From assembly GCF_017308975.1 (NCBI RefSeq), contig NZ_JADWPD010000031.1, positions 24,645 through 88,644 of the forward strand: 64,000 nt of DNA. The letters run 5' to 3'. Positions within the stretch are counted from its first letter, which is position 1. The number at the start of each line of letters is the position of its first letter. The notes below the pieces were generated by a model. That model made no database searches and was not told the DNA's origin. It worked only from the letters and a program-made list of their open reading frames with translations. Shown one piece after another: positions 7,999-16,800 of the stretch. Made by a program: the position numbers and the translations under genes. Source of the DNA: Amycolatopsis sp. MtRt-6 (GTDB taxonomy: Bacteria; Actinomycetota; Actinomycetes; Mycobacteriales; Pseudonocardiaceae).

Positions 7999-9380
7999 CC
8001 GGCCGCCAGCACCGAGCCCGGGCGGCGCACCCCGCGCCGCCCGGGCCGCCGCGCCGGGCGACCCTCCGGTTGCTGAAGCAGCTCTTCACCGACCGGCTCG
8101 CGCTCATGGGCGACAACGCCGAGGTCTATGGCGACGTCGTCCGCATCGCCATCGGCCCGAAGGCGATGTACCTGGTGAACCACCCGGACCTCGCGAAGCA
8201 CGTCCTCGCGGACAACGCCGCGAACTACCACAAGGGCATCGGCCTGCAGGAGGCGCGCCGGGCCCTCGGCGACGGCCTGCTCACCAGCGACGGCGAGACG
8301 TGGCGCGAGCAGCGGCGGACCATCCAGCCGGTGTTCCAGCCCAAGCGGATCGCGCGGCAGGCCGCCGTCGTCGCGGCCGAAGTGGACGCGCTGATCAAGC
8401 GGCTCGGCGCGCACAACGGGCCGGTCGAGATCCTGCACGAGATGACCGGGCTGACCCTCGGCGTGCTCGGCAAGACGCTGCTCGACGCCGAGCTCGGCGG
8501 GTACGAAACGCTCGGCCACTCGTTCGAAGCCGTGCAGGACCAGGCCATGTTCGAGGCGGTCACGCTGAGCGCGGTCCCGCAGTGGGTGCCCTTGAAGAAG
8601 CAGCTGGAGTTCCGCACCGCGCGCGACGACCTGCGCCGGATCGCCGACGAGCTCGTCGAGCAGCGGCTGGCGAACCCGGTCGAGAACGGCGAGGACGTGC
8701 TGTCGCGGCTGATCGCGTCCGGGTCCGGGCAAGGTGCGTCGCGCGAACGCATGCGGGACGAGCTGATCACCCTGCTGCTGGCCGGGCACGAGACGACGGC
8801 GAGCACGCTCGGCTGGGCCTTCCACCTGATCGACGAGCACCCGGAGGTCGGCGAGCGGCTGCACGCCGAAGCCGTCGAAGTGCTGGGTGACCGCCTGCCC
8901 GAGCACGAGGACCTGCGCCGGCTCACCTACACCGCGGCCGTGGTCGAGGAAGTCATGCGGCTGTACCCGCCGGTGTGGCTCCTGCCGCGGGTCGCCCAGG
9001 CCGACGACGAGATCGGCGGGTACCACGTGCCGGCCGGCTCCGACGTCGTCGTGGTGCCCTACACCCTGCACCGGCACCCGGGGTTCTGGACCGACCCGGA
9101 GCGGTTCGACCCCGGCCGGTTCGACCCGGCGAACCCGGCCGGACGGCCGCCGCGCTACGCCTACATCCCGTTCGGCGCCGGGCCGAGGTTCTGCATCGGC
9201 AACAGCCTCGGCGTGATGGAGGCGGTGTTCGTGCTCGCCATGGCGGCGCGGGACCTGGTGCTGCGGAAGGTGCCGGGCAAGGTCGTCGACCCCGAAGCGA
9301 TGCTCTCGCTGCGGGTGCGCGGCGGGCTGCCGATGACCGTGCACCGCCGGGAACGGGTGCGGCGGGCCGAGGCCGCCTGA
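7995..9380 (+). CDS. Cytochrome P450, enediyne-associated (E7-like position)
   Basis: A 461-aa P450 with all key elements: I-helix AGHETT at residues 263-268, the K-helix ExxR motif at E319-R322, and the haem loop FGAGPRFCIG with the thiolate ligand Cys400. The length and the N-terminus (LLKQLFTDRLALMGDNAEVYGDVVRIAIGP) place it with CYP102-like bacterial enzymes that favour long hydrophobic substrates; no reductase is fused. In nine-membered-type enediyne clusters a P450 called E7 lies in this block, and the position after UnbU with ATGA coupling supports that assignment. It probably oxidises the polyene or enediyne core. It needs external ferredoxin/reductase partners, which I do not see in the window. 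Confidence 0.9.
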   Translation: MTGRQHRARAAHPAPPGPPRRATLRLLKQLFTDRLALMGDNAEVYGDVVRIAIGPKAMYLVNHPDLAKHVLADNAANYHKGIGLQEARRALGDGLLTSDGETWREQRRTIQPVFQPKRIARQAAVVAAEVDALIKRLGAHNGPVEILHEMTGLTLGVLGKTLLDAELGGYETLGHSFEAVQDQAMFEAVTLSAVPQWVPLKKQLEFRTARDDLRRIADELVEQRLANPVENGEDVLSRLIASGSGQGASRERMRDELITLLLAGHETTASTLGWAFHLIDEHPEVGERLHAEAVEVLGDRLPEHEDLRRLTYTAAVVEEVMRLYPPVWLLPRVAQADDEIGGYHVPAGSDVVVVPYTLHRHPGFWTDPERFDPGRFDPANPAGRPPRYAYIPFGAGPRFCIGNSLGVMEAVFVLAMAARDLVLRKVPGKVVDPEAMLSLRVRGGLPMTVHRRERVRRAEAA

Positions 9381-9414
9381 GTTCACTGTGGACATTCGAT
9401 GAGGAGGTAGGCCG

Positions 9415-9984
9415 GTGCAACGCGAAGCCACCGAAGAAGAACGCGTCAAGAACCTGACCCTCGAGGCCTACGCGGACACGATCGTGCCGGGGGAGAAGCG
9501 GTACGAAGGCGACCGGGCGATCGCCGGGGCCGCGCCCGGCCCCGGTTCGGTGGCGGCGGGCGCGCTCGAACTGCTGAACTTCGACGCGACCGGCGTCACC
9601 GTCGGCCTGCCCTACCTCGCGCAGTCGCTCAACGATCACGCGAAGGCCTACGCGGGCGAAGCGGAGCTGTCGCTCGATCACGACGTCCCGCCGTTCGTCG
9701 CGCTGCCCTACGAGCACCGCCGCGAGCTGGTGCGGCGGCTGACCGCGCCCGGCCACCCGGAGAAGGACGGCTGGGTCAGCCTCGCGCTGTTCTGCAACAT
9801 GGCCTTCGACAGCGCCGCGCACAAGCACACCGCCGACGCCATCCGCGAAGGGCACCCGGGCCTGCTGGCGCTGGGCTACACCGCACCGGACGCCGACGGG
9901 TTCTGGCGGTTCCCGAAGTACGGCTACGGCCGCAAGCTGGCCGAGCTCCACCCCGACACCACGCCTTCCGGGAGCCCCGCATGA
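9415..9984 (+). CDS. DUF5987-like protein coupled to the GMC oxidoreductase (E8-like)
   Basis: A 189-aa protein. The opening (NLTLEAYADTIVPGEKRYEGDRAI) resembles the gluconate-dehydrogenase subunit-3/DUF5987 type, small proteins that accompany membrane or GMC-type oxidoreductases. The middle has HEHR-like segments (LPYEHRRELVRRL) and a C-terminal FWRFPKYGYG. GTG 9415 follows a strong GAGGAGG. The stop overlaps the GMC start (ATGA), and this coupling suggests the two proteins form a complex. In enediyne clusters the gene between the P450 and the GMC enzyme is usually called E8; I make that link from position, not from a motif. Confidence 0.78.
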   Translation: MQREATEEERVKNLTLEAYADTIVPGEKRYEGDRAIAGAAPGPGSVAAGALELLNFDATGVTVGLPYLAQSLNDHAKAYAGEAELSLDHDVPPFVALPYEHRRELVRRLTAPGHPEKDGWVSLALFCNMAFDSAAHKHTADAIREGHPGLLALGYTAPDADGFWRFPKYGYGRKLAELHPDTTPSGSPA

Positions 9985-11633
9985 CTGCCATCGACAAGAC
10001 CGACGTCGTCATCGTCGGCAGCGGCTTCGGCGGGTCCATCCCCGCCTACCACCTCGCCGCCGGCGGGGCCAAGGTCACCGTGCTGGAGCGCGGGCCGTGG
10101 CTGGCCTCGGCCGACTTCGAGCACGACTACCTGCTCGGCTCGTCCTACACGCGGGCGTTCGACTTCGTCGTCGGCGACGGGATGAGCGTGCTCGGCGGCA
10201 ACTGCGTCGGCGGCGGCAGCGTCGTGTACTTCGCCGCGATGCCGCGGGCGCCGAAGTTCGTCTTCGAGCGCCACGGCAGCATCGGACGCCGGATGTGGCC
10301 CTGGGTGATCAACCGCGACTCGCTCGAGCCGTGGTACGACCGGGTCGACGAGTCGCTGCCCGTGTCCAAACAGGACTGGAGTGACGTCTCCTACGCCGGC
10401 GGGCTGTGGGCCGCGGCCTGCAACCACTCGGGCCGGACGGCCAACCCGGCGCCGGTCGCGGTGGACAACGCCACCTGCGTCAACTGCAACTTCATGATGG
10501 CGGGCTGCAAGTTCGACGCCAAGCGCTCGATGCTGACGAACTACCTGCCCGCGGCCCTCTCGCACGGCGCGGAGATCCGCCCGCTGCACGAGGTCCAGCG
10601 GCTCGAGCGCACCGAGGACGGCGCCTACCGCGTCTACTTCGACCTGATCGACGAGGAAGATTACCGGATCCACACCGGCAGCGGCGTGATCGAGGCGAAG
10701 ATCGTGATCATCGCTGCCGGCGCGGGTGCCACCCCGGTGATCCTGCAGCGCTCGGAGGCCGCGCTCGGCACGATGCCGCACGGCGTGGGCCGGTACTTCT
10801 CCGGCAACGGCGAGCGGCTCAACACCGCGATCATCGACGAGGACCGCGTCCGCGAGGTGCTGGGATTGTCCCGTGAGGACGGTCCGGTCTACTCGGCCAA
10901 CCACATCGGCAAGGGCCCGACCGTCGCGAACTGGGACAAGCTCGACGGGTCGCTGCCGGAGTACGAGCGGTACTCGCTGGAGCAGCTGTACTTCCCGCCG
11001 GGCCTGGGCACCATCCTCGCCCAGGTGCCCGGCGGCGAGGAGCCGCGCTGGTTCGGTGCGGAGAAGAAGGAAATCCTCAAGCAGTGGGCCAACTGGCTGA
11101 CGATCTTCCTGATGACCGAGGACGACAACGAAGGCGTGTTCGGCGCCCCGCCGCCCACTGGGAACGCCTACCGGATCTCGCAGCAGATGCTCGGCCGCGG
11201 CCCGCTGCGCTACGAGCCGACGACGAACACCCGGCGCGGCTGGGCGCTGGCCGACGCGGACTGCAAGGCGATCATCGAGAAGGACGGCCTGGCGAAGGTC
11301 GCGCCGTGGACCAACGACGTCGTCGGGGCGTACACCGTGCACCCGCTGGCGTCCTGCCGGATCGGTGACGACCCGGCGACGTCGGCGCTGTACCCGAACC
11401 ACGAGCTGCGCAACCATCCGGGCATCTTCGTCACCGACAGCGCGGCGGTGCCGGGCGCGCTGACGGTGAACCCGGCGATGACCATCGCCGCGCTCGCCGA
11501 GCGGTCGATCCCGGGCATCGTCCGGGCCCTGCAGGCCCGCGACGTCGACGTCAAGTACGGCGCGCCGGCCCCCGACGGCTCGATCACGGGCCGCCGTGCG
11601 GTGTCCAAACTGGACCTGGTCGCCGGGAACTGA
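9981..11633 (+). CDS. GMC-family FAD oxidoreductase (E9-like)
   Basis: A 550-aa flavoprotein. The N-terminal Rossmann motif GSGFGG (residues 13-18) and the partner acidic residue in VTVLERGPWL bind FAD. C-terminal GMC signatures include HPLASCRIGDD with the likely catalytic His454 and VNPAMTI with Asn497. The general layout is like cholesterol oxidase. A Cys cluster C166-x2-C169-x6-C176 (CVNCNFMMAGC) is unusual for simple GMC enzymes and may bind metal or form disulfides. It probably dehydrogenates an alcohol or polyene intermediate. The E9 protein of enediyne clusters is of this type, and the order P450-DUF5987-GMC agrees with that. It is followed by tandem 21-bp repeats. Confidence 0.88.
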   Translation: MTAIDKTDVVIVGSGFGGSIPAYHLAAGGAKVTVLERGPWLASADFEHDYLLGSSYTRAFDFVVGDGMSVLGGNCVGGGSVVYFAAMPRAPKFVFERHGSIGRRMWPWVINRDSLEPWYDRVDESLPVSKQDWSDVSYAGGLWAAACNHSGRTANPAPVAVDNATCVNCNFMMAGCKFDAKRSMLTNYLPAALSHGAEIRPLHEVQRLERTEDGAYRVYFDLIDEEDYRIHTGSGVIEAKIVIIAAGAGATPVILQRSEAALGTMPHGVGRYFSGNGERLNTAIIDEDRVREVLGLSREDGPVYSANHIGKGPTVANWDKLDGSLPEYERYSLEQLYFPPGLGTILAQVPGGEEPRWFGAEKKEILKQWANWLTIFLMTEDDNEGVFGAPPPTGNAYRISQQMLGRGPLRYEPTTNTRRGWALADADCKAIIEKDGLAKVAPWTNDVVGAYTVHPLASCRIGDDPATSALYPNHELRNHPGIFVTDSAAVPGALTVNPAMTIAALAERSIPGIVRALQARDVDVKYGAPAPDGSITGRRAVSKLDLVAGN

Positions 11634-11675
11634 CGTACCCGGACGGACGACTCGCGTACCTGGACGGACGACACG
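11634..11675 (+). repeat. Tandem 21-bp repeat after the GMC gene
   Basis: Two adjacent 21-bp units directly after the stop codon match at 19 of 21 positions (CGTACC[C/T]GGACGGACGAC[T/A]CG). They fill most of the 66-bp gap to the next gene. The role is unknown. Confidence 0.85.
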
Positions 11676-11699
11676 CGCCCGAGGGGCTGAGGAGGAAGT

Positions 11700-12806
11700 A
11701 TGGCGGCGGGGTTGGTGCGGGTTGCCTTGCGGCGGTCGCTGCGGGAGGTGCGCTACGTCGACGTGGTGCGGCCGCGGCGGGCGCGCGGGCTGGTGCGGGA
11801 GGTCTACCGGCAGGTGGAGCGGGACTTCGGGATGCTCGCCCCGCCGATCGCGCTGCACTCGGCGTCGCCGGAGGTGCTGGCCGCGGCGTGGCTGATGCTG
11901 CGGGAGTCGCTGGTCGCGGGCGGGGCGGCGAGCCGGGCCGGCAAGGAGGCCGTCGCGGCCGCCGTGTCCGCGGCGAACTCGTGCCCGTACTGCGTCGAAG
12001 TGCACGCGATGGCGCTCGGGACGCTGGGGGAGCCGGCCGCCGCCGCGGCCATCGAGGCCGGGGACCCCGCGGCCATCCCGGACCGCGGCCTGCGCGCGCT
12101 GACGGCGTGGGCGGGCGGTGACGGCGGGCTGCCCGCGGACGTGCCCGAGGACGCCGCGGCGGAGTTCACGGCCGTGGCCGTCGCGTTCCACTACCTCAAC
12201 CGGGTGGTGAGCGTGTTCCTCGGGCCGTCGCCGCTGCCCGAGGCCGTTCCGCCGACGGCGCGGGCGAAGGCCAAGGCCGTGCTGGGCTTCCTGCTCAAGC
12301 CGGGTGCCGCGCCGCCGGCCGGGCAGGCGCTGGACCTGCTGCCCGCCGCGCCGGGGCCGAACCCGGGCGAGACGCTGTCCGACGCTTTCTCGCGGGCTGC
12401 GGCGGCGATCGAGGCCGCCGGGGAACGCTCGGTGCCCTCCCGGGTCCGGGAGCTCGTCCGCCGGGAACTCAAGGCGTGGGACGGGAAACCGCCCGGGCTG
12501 AGCCGCGCGTGGGTGGACCCGGTCCTCGCCGAACTCCCCGCGGAGGAGCGCGCACCGGGCCGGATCGCCTTGCTGACGGCCAAGTCCGCCTACCAGGTGA
12601 CGGCCGCCGACATCGCCGCGCTGAGTCCGGAAAGGACGGACGACCGCGGGGTGGTCGAGCTGGTGTCGTGGGCGGCGCTCACCGCGGCCGTGGCGGCGGG
12701 CGACCGGCTTTCTCTCCGCCCGCGAAGAGAAGACTTCCGAGCTCGCAACGGTGATGATCGATCAGGAGAAGACGTCGCATCGGTGAAAGGACAGACAGGT
12801 GACTGA
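11700..12806 (+). CDS. AhpD-like/carboxymuconolactone decarboxylase-fold protein with CxxC
   Basis: A 368-aa protein, about twice the length of a single AhpD unit. Residues ~60-180 carry the AhpD-like core with the redox pair Cys95-Pro-Tyr-Cys98 and a following His (SCPYCVEVH); the C-terminal half is helical, with no second CxxC, and may be a degenerate second copy (ELPAEERAPGRIALLTAKSAYQVTAADIAAL). Family members reduce peroxides or cycle thiols. ATG 11700 follows GGAGGAAGT. It ends eight bases inside the next gene. Located between E9 and the PKS, it may protect against radicals or oxidise an intermediate; both are inferences. A second AhpD-type gene lies at 25411. Confidence 0.8.
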   Translation: MAAGLVRVALRRSLREVRYVDVVRPRRARGLVREVYRQVERDFGMLAPPIALHSASPEVLAAAWLMLRESLVAGGAASRAGKEAVAAAVSAANSCPYCVEVHAMALGTLGEPAAAAAIEAGDPAAIPDRGLRALTAWAGGDGGLPADVPEDAAAEFTAVAVAFHYLNRVVSVFLGPSPLPEAVPPTARAKAKAVLGFLLKPGAAPPAGQALDLLPAAPGPNPGETLSDAFSRAAAAIEAAGERSVPSRVRELVRRELKAWDGKPPGLSRAWVDPVLAELPAEERAPGRIALLTAKSAYQVTAADIAALSPERTDDRGVVELVSWAALTAAVAAGDRLSLRPRREDFRARNGDDRSGEDVASVKGQTGD

Positions 12807-13593
12807 CACCACGGGCGTGATCGCCGACCTTACCGCCGAGGCCGCCGAGGTGGACGCGCTCGTCGCGGGGCTCACCGAGGCGGAGTGGGACACCCCCACG
12901 CCCGCGCCGGGCTGGACCGTCCGCCACCAGATCGCGCACCTCGCGTTCATCTTCCGCATCGCGGGGTTGTCGGCGGCGCAGCCGGAGGCGTTCGTCGCCA
13001 TGACGAAGTCGCTGTCCGGTGGGTTCGAGGCCGCGGTCAACGCCGCGCTGGAGGACTACGTCCACGACCCGGCCGAGGTGCTCCTGACGCGCTGGCGGGC
13101 CGAGCGGGACGCGGGGCTCAAGGCCCTCGCGGCCGTGCCCGGGAACCAGCTGGTGCCGTGGCTGGTGAACCCGCTGCCGCCGTACGTGCTGGCGTGCGCG
13201 GGGATGATGGAGGTGTTCGGCCACGGCCAGGACATCGCCGACGCGCTCGGCGTGCGCCTCGAGCGCACCGACCGGATCCGGCACATCGCCGGGTTTTCCG
13301 TTCGGGTCCGGGACTTCGGCTACGAGGCGCGGAACCTGACGCCGCCCGCGGAAGAGTTCCGGTTCGAGCTCACCGCGCCCTCCGGGGGGCTCTGGGCGTT
13401 CGGGCCCGAGGACGCGGCCCAGCGGGTCACCGGCAGTGCCGAGGACTTCTGCCTGCTCGTCACCCGGCGGCGGCACCGCTTCGACCTCGACGTGCGGGCG
13501 ACGGGCACGCTGGCCGACCAGTGGCTCGACATCGCCCAGGCCTATCGCGGGCCGGCCGGGGCGGGGCGCCGCCCCGGCCAGTTCGACGCCTGA
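12799..13593 (+). CDS. TIGR03084-type DinB-like metal-binding protein
   Basis: A 264-aa protein. It opens like the mycothiol maleylpyruvate isomerase/DinB-like N-terminal domain (DALVAGLTEAEWDTPTPAPGWTVRHQIAHLAFI), with the metal-binding His pattern completed by EVFGHGQDIADALG at ~residue 140. The C-terminal ~100 residues (FRFELTAPSGGLWAFGPEDA, QRVTGSAEDFCLLVTRRRH) are the usual SCP2-like companion domain. Such proteins often use mycothiol or have an unknown metal-dependent transferase role. GTG 12799 follows GAAAGGA and overlaps the previous gene by eight bases. In this setting a thiol-dependent detoxification or tailoring step is plausible but not shown. Confidence 0.82.
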   Translation: MTDTTGVIADLTAEAAEVDALVAGLTEAEWDTPTPAPGWTVRHQIAHLAFIFRIAGLSAAQPEAFVAMTKSLSGGFEAAVNAALEDYVHDPAEVLLTRWRAERDAGLKALAAVPGNQLVPWLVNPLPPYVLACAGMMEVFGHGQDIADALGVRLERTDRIRHIAGFSVRVRDFGYEARNLTPPAEEFRFELTAPSGGLWAFGPEDAAQRVTGSAEDFCLLVTRRRHRFDLDVRATGTLADQWLDIAQAYRGPAGAGRRPGQFDA

Positions 13594-13845
13594 ATCCTTC
13601 GTGGACAGTACGGGTCGTTGTCCGGTCGTGCTGACGACCCGGGCACGGGCAGCAAAAGGAGAAGCCGGTCCGCATCGCCCGGAGATGCTGGACCGGATGG
13701 CCCGGCGACCCGGAGCACCGGGCAGCGGCGGCGCCGCCAGACGGAGACAGGCCGGCGGCTGGACCCCTGGTCCCGCACCGGTGGGCAGCGGGGGCCGGAC
13801 GGTTCCGATGGTATGGGGCTCGAGAGCCAGTGGGAGTGCGGTGGC

Positions 13846-16800
13846 ATGAGCGTAGAGCGGATTTCGATCGTCGGTATCGGTCTCCGGTACCCCGACGCGA
13901 GTTCTCCGGAGGAGCTCTGGGAAAACGTGCTGGCCGGGCGGCAGGCGTTCCGCAGGCTGCCGGACGAGCGGATGAACCGGGCGGACTACTACTCGCCCGA
14001 CCCGAAGGCACCGGACCGCTTCTACTCGCAGAAGGCGGCCGTGCTGCGGGGTTACGAGTTCGACCGGGTGGCGCACAAGGTCGCCGGCAGCACCTTCCGG
14101 GCGACCGACACGACGCACTGGCTCGCCCTCGAGGTCGCCGCGGAGGCCCTCGCGGACGCCGGGTTCGGTGACGGCGAGGGTACCCCGAAGCTGAGCACCG
14201 GCGTCGTCATCGGCAACAGCCTCACCGGGGAGTTCTCCCGCGCCAACATCATGCGGCTGCGCTGGCCGTACGTGCGCCGCACGGTCGCGGCGGCGCTGAC
14301 CGCCCGCGGCTGGGAGGACGAGGACACCGCGAACTTCCTGCGGGAGCTCGAGGTCCAGTACAAGGAGCCGTTCCCCGAGATCAACGAGGACTCCCTCGCC
14401 GGCGGCCTGGCCAACACGATCGCCGGCCGGGTCTGCAACTACTTCGACTTCGCCGGCGGCGGGTACACCGTCGACGGCGCCTGCTCCTCTTCGCTGCTGT
14501 CGGTGGTGACCGCGGCCAACGCGCTCGTCCAGGGCGACCTCGACCTCGCCATCGCCGGTGGGGTCGACCTGTCGATCGACCCGTTCGAGGTGATCGGCTT
14601 CGCGAAGACCGGCGCGCTGGCCAAACGCGAGATGAAGGTCTACGACGCCGATTCGAACGGCTTCTGGCCCGGTGAAGGCTCCGGCATGCTGGTCCTGATG
14701 CGCGAGAGCGACGCGCTGGAGCAGGGCAAGCGGATCTACGCGTCGATCGGCGGCTGGGGCGTGTCGTCCGACGGCAAGGGCGGCATCACCCGGCCCAAGG
14801 CGTCCGGGCACCGGCTGGCCCTCAAGCGCGCCTACGACCGCGCCGGCTACGGCGTCGAGACCGTCTCCTACTTCGAGGGCCACGGCACCGGCACCGCGCT
14901 GGGCGACGAAACCGAGATCGAGGCGCTGTCCACGGCCCGCCGTGACGCCGACCCGCTGGCCAAGCAGGCCGCGCTGTCGACGATCAAGGGCAACATCGGC
15001 CACACGAAGGCGGCGGCCGGGGTCGCCGGCCTGATCAAGGCGTCGCTGGCGGTGTACCACCAGGTCATCCCGCCCGCGACCGGCCACTACGCCCCCCACG
15101 AGTCGCTCACCGGCTCCTCGGCGCGGATGTACGTCCCGCGCGAGGCGACGCTGTGGCCGGAGGACCAGCCGGTCCGCGCCGGTGTCTCCGCGATGGGCTT
15201 CGGCGGGATCAACTCCCACGTCACGGTGACCGAGGCGCCGACCGCGACCCGGCGCCGGGAGGTCGACGAGCGGGCCCGTTCGCTGGTCGCCGGCCGCCAG
15301 GACGCCGAGCTGCTGCTGTTCGATGCCGACGACCTGGCGACCCTGCGCGGGAACATCGCCGCGGTGCTGGAAACCGTGCCGAAGCTGTCGTTCGCGGAGC
15401 TGACCGACCTCGCCGGCACGCTGGCGAAGGACCTGTCGGGCAAGCCGGTGCGCGCCGCGGTCGTCGCGGCCAACCCCGAGCACGCCGAGCGGAAGCTGAC
15501 CAAGCTGCTCGAACAGCTCGACTCGGGTGACTCGGTCTTCGACAGCGCCGACGGCATCTTCGCGAGCAGCCGCGGCTCCGCGCCGAAGATCGGCTACCTG
15601 TTCCCCGGCCAGGGTTCCGGCCGCGGTGGCGACGGGGCGCTGCGCCGCCGGTTCGCCGTGGCGGACGAGATCCACCGGGCCGCCGCGCTGCCCACCACCG
15701 GCGACCACGTCGCCACCGAGGTGGCGCAGCCCCGGATCGTCACCGGTTCGCTGGCCGCGCTGCGGGTGCTGCGCTCGTTCGGCATCGAGGCGGCGACGGC
15801 CACGGGCCACAGCCTCGGCGAGCTGACCGCACTGCACTGGGGCGGCGCGCTCGACGAGCGGGCGCTGCTGAAGCTCGCCACGATCCGCGGCAAGGTGATG
15901 GCCACGACCGTGGGCGACGGCACCGGCGCGATGGCGAGCATCGCCGCTTCGCCCGGCCGGGTCGAGGAGCTGGGCCTGGGCGACGACGTCGTCATCGCCG
16001 GGTACAACGCGCCCGAGCAGACGGTGATCTCCGGGCCGGCCGGGGCGATCGACCGGATCGTCGCCCGGGCGAAGGCCCAGGGGGTCACCGCGACCCGCGT
16101 CAAGGTCTCGCACGCCTTCCACTCGCCCGCCGTCGAGCCGGCCGCGAACGCCATGACCGAGCGGCTCGCCGAGTTCGGCTTCGCGCGGCTGGAGCGGCCG
16201 GTCGTCTCGACGGTCAGCGGGGACATGCTGCACGCCGCGGAGGACCTGCCCGGGCTGCTGCGCGACCAGATCGTGCTGCCGGTCCGCTTCCGTGAGGCCG
16301 CCGCCAAGGTGGCCGAGCGCAGCGACCTGGTGGTCGAGGTCGGGCCCGGCCGGGTGCTGACCGGGCTGTTCGAAGAGATCGCGCCGGAGACCCCGGTGCT
16401 CGCGATCGACACGGACAACGCGTCGCTGCAGGCCCTGCTGCGGGTCGTGGGCGCGGCGTTCGCGCTCGGCGCGCACCTCTCGGTGGACGCGCTGTTCGAA
16501 GGCCGGATCGTCCGCGCCCTGCCCGCCGACGGCCAGTTCACCTTCCTGGCCAGCCCGTGCGAGGCGGGGGCGTCGATCGACAGCGAGCTGGCCGCCGAGC
16601 TGGCCGCGGAGAAGGCGGAGGCCGCCGCGGCCGAGGCCGAGGAGTCCGGCGGGGACGCCGGTTCGACGCTGGACCTGCTGTGCCGGTTCGCCGCCGAGCG
16701 CGTCGAGCTGCCCCTGGAGGCGGTCACCGCGGACACGCACCCGCTCGACGACCTGCACCTGTCGTCGATCACGGTCGGACAGCTGGTCAACGACGTCACC

